Assembly (NCBI GenBank): GCA_016715765.1
Contig: JADJZJ010000013.1
Location: forward strand, 40,180 to 104,179
DNA: 64,000 nucleotides
Source of the DNA: Opitutaceae bacterium
Lineage (GTDB): Bacteria > Verrucomicrobiota > Verrucomicrobiia > Opitutales > Opitutaceae
Direction of reading: 5' to 3'
Position 1 is the stretch's first letter. Each line of letters begins with the position of its first letter. The translations under genes were made by a program, and so were the position numbers. The notes under the pieces were generated by a model. It saw only the letters and a program-made list of their open reading frames with translations, was not told where the DNA came from and did not search any database. This document shows, piece by piece, positions 50,149-58,451 of this stretch.

Positions 50149-51627
50149 TCATTTCACAAAGGCGGCGGCGAATTCGTGGACAGGCATTGCCTCAAGCTGG
50201 CTGCGGTTGGCGAACAATTCCATGAGCTGCGCGGCCCGGTCGCGGCCGAAGTGAACAGCAAAGGCGTCGCGGGCTTTTTCCTGCAGCACCGGGATGCCCT
50301 CGGCGCGGCGGCGGCGGTGACCGAGGGGGAAGTGGACCTCGACCTTGTCGGTTTTTGAGCCGTCCTGAAAGAAAACCTGCACGGCGTTGGGGATGGAGCG
50401 CTTGTCGGGGTCGAGGTAGTCGCGGGAGTAGGATTTGTCCTCGGTGACCGTCATCTTCGCGCGCAGGGCGTCGATGCGCGGGTCGGCGGCGATCTTGTCC
50501 TCGTAGTGCTCGGCGGTGAGCGCGCCGAAGATGAGGCCGATGGCGGTCATGTACTGCAGGCAGTGGTCGCGGTCGGCGGGGTTATGGAGCGGACCGGTTT
50601 TGTCGATGATGCGGATGGCCGACTCGTGGGTGGTGAGCTCGATGCGCGCGATCTGGTCGAGGCGTCCCTTGACCAGCGGATGGAGCTTGAGGGCGCACTC
50701 CACGGCGGTCTGCGCGTGGAACTCAGCGGGGAAGGAAATCTTGAAGAGCACGTTTTCCATCACGTAGCTGCCGAGCGGGCGGGCGAGCTTCACCGGGTTG
50801 CCCTTGAATGAAACGTCCTGGAAGCCCCAGGTCTTGGCGGTGAGGACCGAGGGGTAGCCCATCTCGCCGGTCAGCGCGATGAGCGCGAGACGGACGGCGC
50901 GGCTGGTGGCGTCGCCGGCGGCCCAGGACTTGCGCGATCCGGTGTTGGGGGCGTGCCGGTAGGTGCGGAGGGCGGAGCCATCGAGCCATGCGTGCGAAAT
51001 CGCGTTGATGACCTGTTCGCGTGTGCCGCCGAGCATCGCGGTCGTGACGGCGGTGGAGGCGACGCGGACGAGGAGAACGTGGTCCAGGCCGACGCGGTTG
51101 AAGGAGTTTTCGAGGGCGAGGATGCCTTGGATTTCGTGGGCCTTCACCATGGCGGTGAGGACGTCGCGCAGGATGATGGCGGATTGCGGAAGGCGGATTT
51201 CGGATTGAAAGGCGGCGGGCTTCGCCCCGGTGGATTGGTGGCGGCTCAGCCAGTCGGCGGTAGCCAGAATCGCACCGAGGTTGTCGGAGGGGTGGCCCCA
51301 TTCGGCGGCGAGCCAGGTGTCGTTGAAGTCGAGCCACCGGACGATGGTTCCGATGTTGAACGCGGCCTGCACGGGATCGAGTTCGTAGGCCGTGCCGGGG
51401 ACGCGCGCCCCGTTGGTGATGGTGGTGCCGGGGACGACCGGGCCGAGGAGCTTGGTGCAGGCCGGATAGGCGAGGGCCATGATGCCGCAGGCGAGTGTAT
51501 CCGCGAGACACCAGCGGGCGGTGTCGAGGGCTTCGTCGCTGGTGATGTGCGCGGAGAGGGCGTAATCGGCCAGGTCGGCGAGGAGTTTATCAGGAGCGGG
51601 GCGGATGTTGGAGATTGGGGAGGACAT
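50149..51627 (-). CDS. prpD: 2-methylcitrate dehydratase (MmgE/PrpD)
   Basis: A 492-residue cytoplasmic enzyme that dehydrates 2-methylcitrate to 2-methylaconitate in propionate oxidation. Markers are FNDTWLAAEWGHPSDNLGAI, DGSALRTYRHAPNTGSRKSW with AAGDATSRAVRLAL, GEMGYPSVLTAKTWGFQDV and FPAEFHAQTAVECALKLHPL. These are PrpD-like rather than other MmgE proteins. It follows the citrate-synthase-type gene on the same strand. Possible alternative: the dual-function AcnD-independent form; no acnD or prpF is seen. Confidence 0.92.
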   Translation of the reverse strand: MSSPISNIRPAPDKLLADLADYALSAHITSDEALDTARWCLADTLACGIMALAYPACTKLLGPVVPGTTITNGARVPGTAYELDPVQAAFNIGTIVRWLDFNDTWLAAEWGHPSDNLGAILATADWLSRHQSTGAKPAAFQSEIRLPQSAIILRDVLTAMVKAHEIQGILALENSFNRVGLDHVLLVRVASTAVTTAMLGGTREQVINAISHAWLDGSALRTYRHAPNTGSRKSWAAGDATSRAVRLALIALTGEMGYPSVLTAKTWGFQDVSFKGNPVKLARPLGSYVMENVLFKISFPAEFHAQTAVECALKLHPLVKGRLDQIARIELTTHESAIRIIDKTGPLHNPADRDHCLQYMTAIGLIFGALTAEHYEDKIAADPRIDALRAKMTVTEDKSYSRDYLDPDKRSIPNAVQVFFQDGSKTDKVEVHFPLGHRRRRAEGIPVLQEKARDAFAVHFGRDRAAQLMELFANRSQLEAMPVHEFAAAFVK

Positions 51628-51636
51628 GAAAGGATG

Positions 51637-51727
51637 AATTCTTTCTCTTTCCTCTTTATCTTTCTCTTTCGTCAGGGAAATCGAACCGAAAGGGATAAAG
51701 AGAAAGAGAAAGAGGAAAGAGAAAGAT
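51637..51727. repeat. Pyrimidine/purine inverted repeat between prpC and prpD
   Basis: TTCTTTCTCTTTCCTCTTTA with TCTTTCTCTTT and, after a 34-base centre, AAAGAGAAAGAGAAAGAGGA with AAGAGAAAGA. A stem of about 27 bases is possible, which could affect expression of prpD relative to prpC. Confidence 0.75.
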
Positions 51728-52896
51728 CAGCGTTGGTCGATCGGCACGTACGGCCGGTCGGCGGGGCCGGTGTAGTTGGCGCTGGGGCGGATGATTTTGC
51801 CGTCGGCGCGCTGTTCGATGACGTGCGCGGCCCAGCCGGCGGTGCGGGCCAGCACGAAGAGCGGGGTGAACATGGCGGTGGGCACGCCCAACTCGTGGTA
51901 GGCAACGGCGCTATACCAGTCGAGGTTCGGGAACATGCGTTTCTCGTTCCACATCACCGTTTCGAGCCGTTCGGCGACATTGAAGAGGTTCAGGTGGCCG
52001 GCAACCGTGCAGAGGTCGCGGGCGATTTCCTTGATGATGGCGCTGCGCGGGTCGGACACGGTGTAGACCGGGTGGCCGAAGCCGATGACGATTTCCTTGC
52101 GGGCGAGGCGGACGCGGAGGTCGGCCTCGGCCTCGTCGGGCGTGCGGTACCGTTGCTGGATTTCGTAGGCGACTTCGTTGGCGCCGCCGTGCTTGGGTCC
52201 GCGGAGGGCGCCGATGGCACCGGTGATGCACCCGTAGAGGCCGGAGCCGGTGCCGGCGATGACGCGGGCGGTGAAGGTGGAGGCGTTGAATTCGTGCTCG
52301 GCGTAGAGGATGAGCGAACGGTCGAGGGCGCGGACGTGTTCGGGTTGCGGATCGCGCTGATGCAGCAGGCGCAGGAAATGGGCGGCGATCGTTGAATCGT
52401 CGGTCTCGACTTCGATGCGCCGGCCGGTCGTGGCGAAGTGGTGCCAGTAGAGCAGCATCGACGGGAAGCAGGCGATGAGGGTGTCCGCGATGCGGCGCGC
52501 GACCGCGGGGTCCTTCGGGCCGCTGCCATCGGGGGCGGAGGGTTCGGTGTCCATCGCGCCCAGGGCGGAACACCCCGTGCGCAGCACGCCCATCGGGTGG
52601 GAGCGGGCGGGGAGCTGTTCGAGGATCGCCCGCAGCGGCGCGGAGAGTCCGCGCAGGGCGGCGAGGCGCATCCGGTAAGCCGTGAGCTCGACGCGGTTGG
52701 GCAGCTGACCGTGGATCAGGAGGTGGGCGATCTCCTCGTAGGTGGCGTGGGTCGCGAGTTCGGCGATGTCGTAGCCGCGGTAGTGCAGGTCGTTGCCGGA
52801 CTGGCCGACCGTGCAGATGGCGGTGTTGCCGGCGACGACGCCGGAGAGGGCGACGGATTTCTTGGCCTTGGGGGTGAGCGCGGGGTTGGAGCTCAT
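51727..52896 (-). CDS. prpC: 2-methylcitrate synthase / citrate synthase family
   Basis: A 389-residue enzyme joining propionyl-CoA (or acetyl-CoA) with oxaloacetate. Typical segments are LHYRGYDIAELATHATYEEI, AEHEFNASTFTARVIAGTGS with GLYGCITGAIGALRGPKHGG and ANEV, and GFGHPVYTVSDPRSAIIKEI. The latter and the linkage to prpD favour methylcitrate synthase. Catalytic His and Asp positions are present (EHEFNAS, PKHGGAN, GHPVY). The start MSSNPALTP at 52896 is chosen over one 63 bases upstream. The methylisocitrate lyase gene prpB is not in the window. Confidence 0.9.
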   Translation of the reverse strand: MSSNPALTPKAKKSVALSGVVAGNTAICTVGQSGNDLHYRGYDIAELATHATYEEIAHLLIHGQLPNRVELTAYRMRLAALRGLSAPLRAILEQLPARSHPMGVLRTGCSALGAMDTEPSAPDGSGPKDPAVARRIADTLIACFPSMLLYWHHFATTGRRIEVETDDSTIAAHFLRLLHQRDPQPEHVRALDRSLILYAEHEFNASTFTARVIAGTGSGLYGCITGAIGALRGPKHGGANEVAYEIQQRYRTPDEAEADLRVRLARKEIVIGFGHPVYTVSDPRSAIIKEIARDLCTVAGHLNLFNVAERLETVMWNEKRMFPNLDWYSAVAYHELGVPTAMFTPLFVLARTAGWAAHVIEQRADGKIIRPSANYTGPADRPYVPIDQR

Positions 52897-53844
52897 GGGG
52901 TTGGCCGAGGGGGAGGCGGGAAGGTTACGTGGGTGCGTGAGTCGGTCGCTAGATGACACTGAAGTTCACCGCAACCCGAAGGTTACATGGGGACGAGCGT
53001 TTAGCTGCGTCAAATGGGTGAGGAGCGGCTGGGGTACGCCGCGACCGGATGTCGGGGGACGCTTGCTCGCGGAAACCCACCGGGGCCGATCCCGGAGGGT
53101 CCAGCGCGCTTGCGCGCGCCCAAGCCGCGCCCGCAAGCGGGCTGCCTACGATACGCTGCAGGACACCGACGATTGCGGTCTCGTGCGTATCAAGCCGAGC
53201 CGTCAGTTCCTTTTCGAGCGCGGCGAGTCCGGGCAAGCTCCGGTACGTGAAGGGCCGCCGCTACCTTAGACAGGCGGCCGCACCACGAGCGGGAAACACT
53301 CATCTGCCACCCGGCTGGGGCGTTTTCGCGGGTCTAAATAGTGGCGTCCATGATGGATCCATGCTCGGTAAAGGCGAAGGGGACGCTATCGGAGGCCGCG
53401 GTGTTTCGATGCGTTTTCCACCAGGATCGCGCGCCCCATGGCCCAGGGCGGCGTGATTTCTGCAGGGCGAGACACTGGTACAAATTGTGACCTTAAGACC
53501 ACATCCAATGATCTTCTTCACGGTCCCGGAATTTGAAACACCTGGAGTCCGATGCGAAAATGTTCGCCGTTGCGCTGGCGGATTTTGGGCGCGGGGCGGG
53601 AGGTTCCATGGTGCGGGTTAGGAGCCTCCGACAGGCCAGCCGCAGACGAGGTGCAAGACAGCAAAATTGATGAGCGTTTAGGCGCGCCAAATGTCGGAGC
53701 AGCTTTACGCCGCGAACGGATGTCGTGGGACGCGTGCGCGCGAAAAGCCACCTGCGTAGGTCAGCGCGCTTGTCCGTTCGACAGGATCAGGATCCCGAGC
53801 TTGTCGAGGGGCGCACGCCCAAGCCGCGCCCGCAAGCGGGCTGC
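52897..53844. other. Gene-poor region of decayed repeats and a possible gene remnant
   Basis: No intact gene is supported in about 950 bases. Two related repeats are seen: GTACGCCGCGACCGGATGTC with GGGGGACGCTTGCTCGCG near 53035, and TTACGCCGCGAACGGATGTC with GTGGGACGCGTGCGCGCG near 53705. Each leads to an AAGCCGCGCCCGCAAGCGGG with CTGCCTACG block (53120, 53819). Between 53236 and 53150 on the minus strand, LPGLAALEKELTARLDTHET with AIVGVLQRI looks like the C-terminal helix of a lost gene, reminiscent of ORF6N-type proteins, cut off by the repeat. Confidence 0.55.
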
Positions 53845-54870
53845 CTACGGTGGCATGATCGGTGCGAGCGCGATCCGGAAGCCGATGAACTGCGAGCGCA
53901 CGTCGGGATTGTTCCAGGTGCGGTGCGCCGCCCGGCAATACACGGCGGGACTGTGCCAACTGCCACCGCGCACGATGTTGTCGGCGCCGCGGGCCGGGCC
54001 CGCTGGGTCCTTGACCGCCCCGCCGGGCAGCGCGGACGCGGGGTGGTCGCGGCACCACTGGTAAACGTTGCCCAACATGTCGTGCAGACCCCAGGCGTTG
54101 GCCTGCTTTTGCGCCACGAGACGAACGCCGGCCAGGCCGCCGGGATATTGTTTTTCGGGCCAGTCCGCCGTGTCCCAGCCGCGTCCGCGGTAGCCCACGC
54201 TGCTGTTGCCGGCGTACCAGGCGATGGCGTCGAGCACCGGGGCGTTGTTTTCCCCGCGGACTTCCAACGGGCCGGCGTAGGTGGCATCGGTGCCGCCCGC
54301 CCGGCAGGCGTATTCCCATTGCGCCTCGGTTGGCAGAGTGAATTCGTAACCGACGGGCAGCCAGCCTTCCGTCCGGGCGCGTTCGTTCAGGCGGGCGCAG
54401 AACGCCATCGCCTCGCGCCAGGTCACGAAGTGCATGGGCACTGCATCCGCGGTGCCGGCGAGAAGCCGGATCGGGTTGGCCTCGGCGGGAAACGCCTTGC
54501 GCACCTGGTCCGCGAGGTCGGTGCCCATCAGCGTCCGCCACTGTTCATGGGTGACGGCGGTGCGGCCAAGCCAGTAGGGCCGGGAAATGGTAACCCAGGT
54601 CTGGGGACTTTCGAGCACGGTGTGCCCCGGCTCCGCAAACGGGCTGCCCATGCGGAAGGTGCCCGCCGGGATGGGCAAAAGGTCCAGCGCGATGCCATCC
54701 AGGGTGAAGGACTGGCCGTTGACCGGAGTCGCCGCCAGCAAACGGCCGGATGCGAACGGCGGGCGGGCGGGCGGTTTCGCGTCCTCCCGGGTGCAACCGG
54801 CGCCGCCCACGGCGAGCAGGCCGGCGGCCAGCAGGCACCGGAGGTGGACGGGGGTGAAGTGGTGGCGCAT
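53845..54870 (-). CDS. FGE/SUMF1-like lipoprotein
   Basis: About 341 residues. Lipoprotein signal CLLAAGLLAVGGAGC, then a formylglycine-generating-enzyme (sulfatase-modifying factor) fold: LLPIPAGTFRMGSPFAEPGH, WLGRTAVTHEQWRTLMGTDL, VTWREAMAFCARLNERAR, FTLPTEAQWEYACRAGG, NAWGLHDMLGNVYQWCRDH and IVRGGSWHSPAVYCRAAHRT with the final IGFRIAL. True FGEs have two active-site Cys in GGSxxCxxxxC; here only the second is present, so sulfatase activation is doubtful. A GTG start at 54882 overlapping the upstream stop (GTGA) is an alternative. Partner of the LMF-like gene. Confidence 0.85.
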   Translation of the reverse strand: MRHHFTPVHLRCLLAAGLLAVGGAGCTREDAKPPARPPFASGRLLAATPVNGQSFTLDGIALDLLPIPAGTFRMGSPFAEPGHTVLESPQTWVTISRPYWLGRTAVTHEQWRTLMGTDLADQVRKAFPAEANPIRLLAGTADAVPMHFVTWREAMAFCARLNERARTEGWLPVGYEFTLPTEAQWEYACRAGGTDATYAGPLEVRGENNAPVLDAIAWYAGNSSVGYRGRGWDTADWPEKQYPGGLAGVRLVAQKQANAWGLHDMLGNVYQWCRDHPASALPGGAVKDPAGPARGADNIVRGGSWHSPAVYCRAAHRTWNNPDVRSQFIGFRIALAPIMPP

Positions 54871-54878
54871 GGCGGGGA

Positions 54879-56489
54879 TCACTCGCTGGCGTTCACCTCG
54901 CCGCGGTCATTGAGGTACATCATGGCCGTGTATTCGCCGGCGTATTCCTTGCGCCAGTAATGGCCGGTGGCGCGCCAGGTCGCGAAGTCGTTCATTGCAT
55001 AGCGGTACGTCGGAATGCGCACCATCGTCGGCGGCCGGTCGGGAAAGGGATCGCTCCGGAAGCGTTCCATCACCACGGGGGAACGCCGCAGGAGCTGGGC
55101 GGCGACCGATTGGTACAGCGTCGGGTCGGTCGAGCTGATCATCGTGCTCTGGAGGATCGCCTCGAACCGCGGATACCACGGGGCGATGAAGGGCGGGATC
55201 AGGTCCACCCGCTGCACCTTGTAGAAATACTCGTAGCTGCGCCACGTCTCCCCGCCGTCGTTCGAGCCCATGAATTCGACGTCGTAGCGGATCTCCGGCA
55301 GGTTGCCGAAGAGCGCGTAGGAATTCATGCTGCGCCAGTTGCCGAAGAGCAGGTTGATCGGCTCGTTGATGAACGCCGGCACGCGTTCGGGCGGGAGGCG
55401 GACGGGCGACACCACGTAGAAGTACAGGCCGAGGGCGAATTGCGCGCCCAAGGCCGCCCGCAGGCCCCATTTGGCCCAGGGCCGGGAGGGCAGGATGGCC
55501 GCGGATTTCACGCGGGCCAGCAGGGCGTCGCCCAGCTTGGGCAGGCGCAGACGACGCAGCAGGGAGGCGAGCATCTGGTCGTCGAGCAGCACCAGCCCGA
55601 GGGCGATGGCGGCGACGTTCAGCCAGGCGAAGTTGCAGGTGATCTGGATGCCGCCCTGCAGGGCGCACCAGCTCCAGAACGCGATCCACCGGCCCCGGCG
55701 TCCGCAAAACACAGCCAGGAACGGCGCCGGGATCTCCGCGACGAACGTGACCGCGATCTCGAACCCATGGAACACATGCGGCAGCTGGTGAAACAGGTAG
55801 CCGATGATCGTCGGGAACGGCGCCGTTTCATACATCACGTCCATGGCCGTGAGGTCGCGCCACATGGCGGCGCCGAACACGAATTTTGCCAGACCCGCCT
55901 CGAACATGAGGCGGATGAACATCCACCGCAGCGCGAAGACGGCGATGCGGCGCGGGGCCGCCTTGACTCCCAGGCCCGGACGCCAGCCGGCCGGGGCCAG
56001 TGGGATGCAGAGCAGCGCCACCTCCAGCATCAGCTGGTCGGGTTGAGTGGCGGAGAAGAAATGCCCGAGCGCGACGAACGAGAGGAAGCACCCCCAGCAG
56101 ACAAACAGCGTCATGCGCGGCCAGAGGTTCAGCACCACGCCCACGGCGGCGGCCAGGCCGGTCCATTCCAGCAGGGTGATCATGCCCGGGGAGTGGCTGA
56201 GCCAGAAGAGGCTCGGCGCGCGGAGGAAACCTTCGAGGGCCTGCGGGTACAGCTCACGCATGGCCGTCATGATGGCCTGTAGCGGGGCGACGCCGTCCGG
56301 TCCGACCAGGGCCGCGCTCTCGACGATGATGCCGCCGAAGATGAGGATATAGACCAGCCCCACCGCACGCAGGATCAGCCAACGGGTCCAGAGGAACGTG
56401 GCATCGCCTTCCCAGGCGCTGAAGTCTTTCAGCTCACGCCAGAGGTATCCTGCCAGCCGCTTGGGGGCATCGCGGACGGAAAAAGTCAC
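54879..56489 (-). CDS. Lipase maturation factor (LMF1)-like membrane protein
   Basis: A 536-residue protein with about eight to ten helices in its first two-thirds and a soluble C-terminal domain. LMF family marks are FLWTRWLILRAVGLVYILIF, ITLLEWTGLAAAVGVVLNLW, LRWMFIRLMFEAGLAKFVFG and the C-terminal SYALFGNLPEIRYDVEFMGS followed by NDGGETWRSYEYFYK and a PPFIAPWYPRFEAIL segment. Vertebrate LMF1 helps lipoprotein lipase to fold in the ER; bacterial homologues have no set function and sit in the inner membrane. It overlaps or directly precedes the FGE-like gene, suggesting a joint role in the maturation of exported proteins. Confidence 0.88.
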   Translation of the reverse strand: MTFSVRDAPKRLAGYLWRELKDFSAWEGDATFLWTRWLILRAVGLVYILIFGGIIVESAALVGPDGVAPLQAIMTAMRELYPQALEGFLRAPSLFWLSHSPGMITLLEWTGLAAAVGVVLNLWPRMTLFVCWGCFLSFVALGHFFSATQPDQLMLEVALLCIPLAPAGWRPGLGVKAAPRRIAVFALRWMFIRLMFEAGLAKFVFGAAMWRDLTAMDVMYETAPFPTIIGYLFHQLPHVFHGFEIAVTFVAEIPAPFLAVFCGRRGRWIAFWSWCALQGGIQITCNFAWLNVAAIALGLVLLDDQMLASLLRRLRLPKLGDALLARVKSAAILPSRPWAKWGLRAALGAQFALGLYFYVVSPVRLPPERVPAFINEPINLLFGNWRSMNSYALFGNLPEIRYDVEFMGSNDGGETWRSYEYFYKVQRVDLIPPFIAPWYPRFEAILQSTMISSTDPTLYQSVAAQLLRRSPVVMERFRSDPFPDRPPTMVRIPTYRYAMNDFATWRATGHYWRKEYAGEYTAMMYLNDRGEVNASE

Positions 56490-56562
56490 AGCGCGCCTGC
56501 ATAGGTGGGGTGATTACCTCTGGCAATGCAAACTGCGAAACCCGGTAGGGGCAGCACGATGA

Positions 56563-56697
56563 GGTAGCTACGAGCGTGAGCGAGTGGAGGATTGAAAGTA
56601 ACGTAGTGCCGGTCTTCAGCCGGCACTGGTTCGGCAGAGCCCAACTGTCGATGAGACGTCACGAACGCGGGCTGAAGCACCGCGCTACAACCAAATC
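56563..56697. repeat. Repeat cluster: tagctacgagcgtgagcg arm and tgccggtcttcagccggca element
   Basis: GTAGCTACGAGCGTGAGCGA with GTGG, then GTAGTGCCGGTCTTCAGCCG with GCACT, then GGGCTGAAGCACCGCGCTAC as the diverged partner. Related to 26443 and 35574. Confidence 0.65.
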
Positions 56698-56732
56698 CTT
56701 CGCATCCCTCGCGGTTCAACTGCATTAATCCG

Positions 56733-57437
56733 CTAAGGCCGATCCTTCTCCGTTGATGCCGGACGGGACAAACGACGGTTTGATACAATCCACAGGCCGA
56801 GGGTGCCAAAAGCCACCGGGAGCGGGATAAGAAAAATTAGCGGGTGGGGGATGGTCACCAGCGCGAAGACCATCATGACGACCCCGCCGAGGAACAGGCC
56901 GATGAAGCCCGCCGACCAGAATTCCTCGTCGCGGTCGCGCCAGAGCTCCCGGAGCGAGGTCGCGCGCTTGGGGCGGACCTCCACCCGTTCGCGGCAGTCC
57001 TCGGGGAGGTTGCGGTCGAGGAGGCCGGGGGCGATTTCCAGGAGGGCGGGCCGGAAGAGGGTACAGTAGGTGGCCCAGTTCACCTCGACATCGCGGCGGG
57101 AAAGGTCGCGGGCCCGGCGGTAGCCCAAGGCGCAGGCGAGGCCGGTCAGGCTGTAGGCGAGGCACCCCACGGTGAACCAATCCGGCGGCCAGGTTTGATG
57201 GGCGAAGCGGTAGGCTCCGACGGAGAGGGGAGTGAAGCTCACGGCGAGCAGGCCGGCGAGGAGCCAGTGTCTCCGGTTGCGGGCCAGCATCGGGACGAGT
57301 GCCTGGCGGAGGAGATCGAGGAAGCGTTCCCGGGCGCGGCCGGTCAGGCGTTCGCGATCCGCAAAGAGTTCGGCCAGGTGATCGGGGGAACCGGCGGGGA
57401 AGGATTTCATGAGGAGGGGAAGCGTCCCGTCCGGCAC
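56733..57437 (-). CDS. Hypothetical membrane protein, four helices
   Basis: A protein of up to 234 residues (a start at 57410, MKSFPAGSPDHL, is the alternative). Helices are HWLLAGLLAVSFTPLSVGAY, FTVGCLAYSLTGLACALGY, FWSAGFIGLFLGGVVMMVFA and HPLIFLIPLPVAFGTLGLWI. A soluble middle part (residues about 115-165) is rich in Arg and Glu with a RDLSRRDVEVNW segment. No family recognised; gene context gives no clue. Real coding is supported by GC-rich third positions and well-formed helices. Confidence 0.7.
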   Translation of the reverse strand: MPDGTLPLLMKSFPAGSPDHLAELFADRERLTGRARERFLDLLRQALVPMLARNRRHWLLAGLLAVSFTPLSVGAYRFAHQTWPPDWFTVGCLAYSLTGLACALGYRRARDLSRRDVEVNWATYCTLFRPALLEIAPGLLDRNLPEDCRERVEVRPKRATSLRELWRDRDEEFWSAGFIGLFLGGVVMMVFALVTIPHPLIFLIPLPVAFGTLGLWIVSNRRLSRPASTEKDRP

Positions 57438-57627
57438 CGGCGGTCATTCCGGATGCTGGCAGGGAAGCCATGAGCAGTCTCGTGGTCCAACGGGAACCGC
57501 CGCCAGCTCCCAGCCCGGTGTCTGTAATATTAAACGGTTATGGCCGTCCGGGACGCTATTCGGGTGCCCCGCTTTACAGGGATTTTGCAGGCGCGGGTTT
57601 TTCCGGGATGGCGGTTTCGCACCTAGG

Positions 57628-57863
57628 GTACGTCTTCAAAATCTGTATGACTTGGTCGCAAGGCTGTTGATGGGCAGCGGAGATTTGCAGGATCTTTCCG
57701 CCAGGTTGTCGCGGGCCAACGGCCCACCCAGCCCAGGCACCGCTGTACGGACATCCCCGGTTGCGGGGGCGCCCAGCTGGTATGCGCGCCTTTGGCGCTC
57801 GAGGCTCACGCTTGATGGGGGCACAGGGCGTGCGCGGCTGTAAGTATCATTTGAAGACGTACT
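57628..57863. repeat. 13-base inverted pair flanking an otherwise empty gap
   Basis: GTACGTCTTCAAA near 57628-57640 and TTTGAAGACGTAC near 57851-57863 are exact complements about 210 bases apart; the second lies 36 bases before the sigma-factor start. Nothing else is recognised in 57438-57898. It could be a recombination scar or a pair of operator half-sites. Confidence 0.5.
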
Positions 57864-57898
57864 CTAGCTACAATTGCCCGGTCATCCGTTAAGAGGAT

Positions 57899-58429
57899 GT
57901 GTCACCGCCCCCTGACAACGGCCCTGCTTTGGGCCAATGGTTTAACCGCGAAGTGGTTGCGCTCGCCCCCCGGCTGCGCGCCTTTCTCCGGAGCCGGTTT
58001 GGCCCGGAAATCGACGTTGATGACGTCGTGCAGGAGACGCTGCTGCAACTGTGGCGCACGGCGAACGGGCCCGGCATCCGGGCGCCGAAGGCCATTCTGT
58101 TCGTCGCGGCCCGGAACGTGGCATTGGATCAGGTCCGGCGATACCGGGCCTCCCGGCTGGTCGACATCAGCGCGGAATATGCGGCCGAAATCGCCGATGA
58201 CCGGCCGGACGTGCGCGACCTGATCCAGCATCAGCAGCGCATCGCTCAGGTCGACCGGGCACTGGAGACCCTGCCGCCGCGGGCCCGGCAGGTCTTTGCC
58301 CTGCGCCGGACAGAGGGGCTGCGCCACCGGGAAATCGCCGAGACGCTGGGGATCAGCTGCAAGACGGTGGAGGTTCATCTGCAACGGGCGCTGCGGCACT
58401 GTGCGGAACTCGTGGCAGCCGAGGGCTGA
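57899..58429 (+). CDS. ECF-family RNA polymerase sigma factor (no FecR partner)
   Basis: A 176-residue sigma factor. Region 2: WFNREVVALAPRLRAFLRSR, then FGPEIDVDDVVQETLLQLWR and FVAARNVALDQVRRYRASR. Region 4: LPPRARQVFALRRTEGLRHR and EIAETLGISCKTVEVHLQRA. The start is a GTG at 57899 two bases after AAGAGG; an ATG at 57897 is in a different, non-coding frame. The usual FecR gene is absent; instead a metallophosphoesterase-STAND gene begins 22 bases downstream. It is a paralogue of the factors at 6913 and 61894, which both have FecR partners. Confidence 0.9.
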   Translation: MSPPPDNGPALGQWFNREVVALAPRLRAFLRSRFGPEIDVDDVVQETLLQLWRTANGPGIRAPKAILFVAARNVALDQVRRYRASRLVDISAEYAAEIADDRPDVRDLIQHQQRIAQVDRALETLPPRARQVFALRRTEGLRHREIAETLGISCKTVEVHLQRALRHCAELVAAEG

Positions 58430-58451
58430 TCCCGGGTGAGGAAAATGCTTT

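Noticed and set aside
57409..57843. Plus-strand frame of 144 codons before the sigma gene
   Set aside because: Starts inside the antisense of a membrane-protein gene, with atypical composition and no ribosome site.
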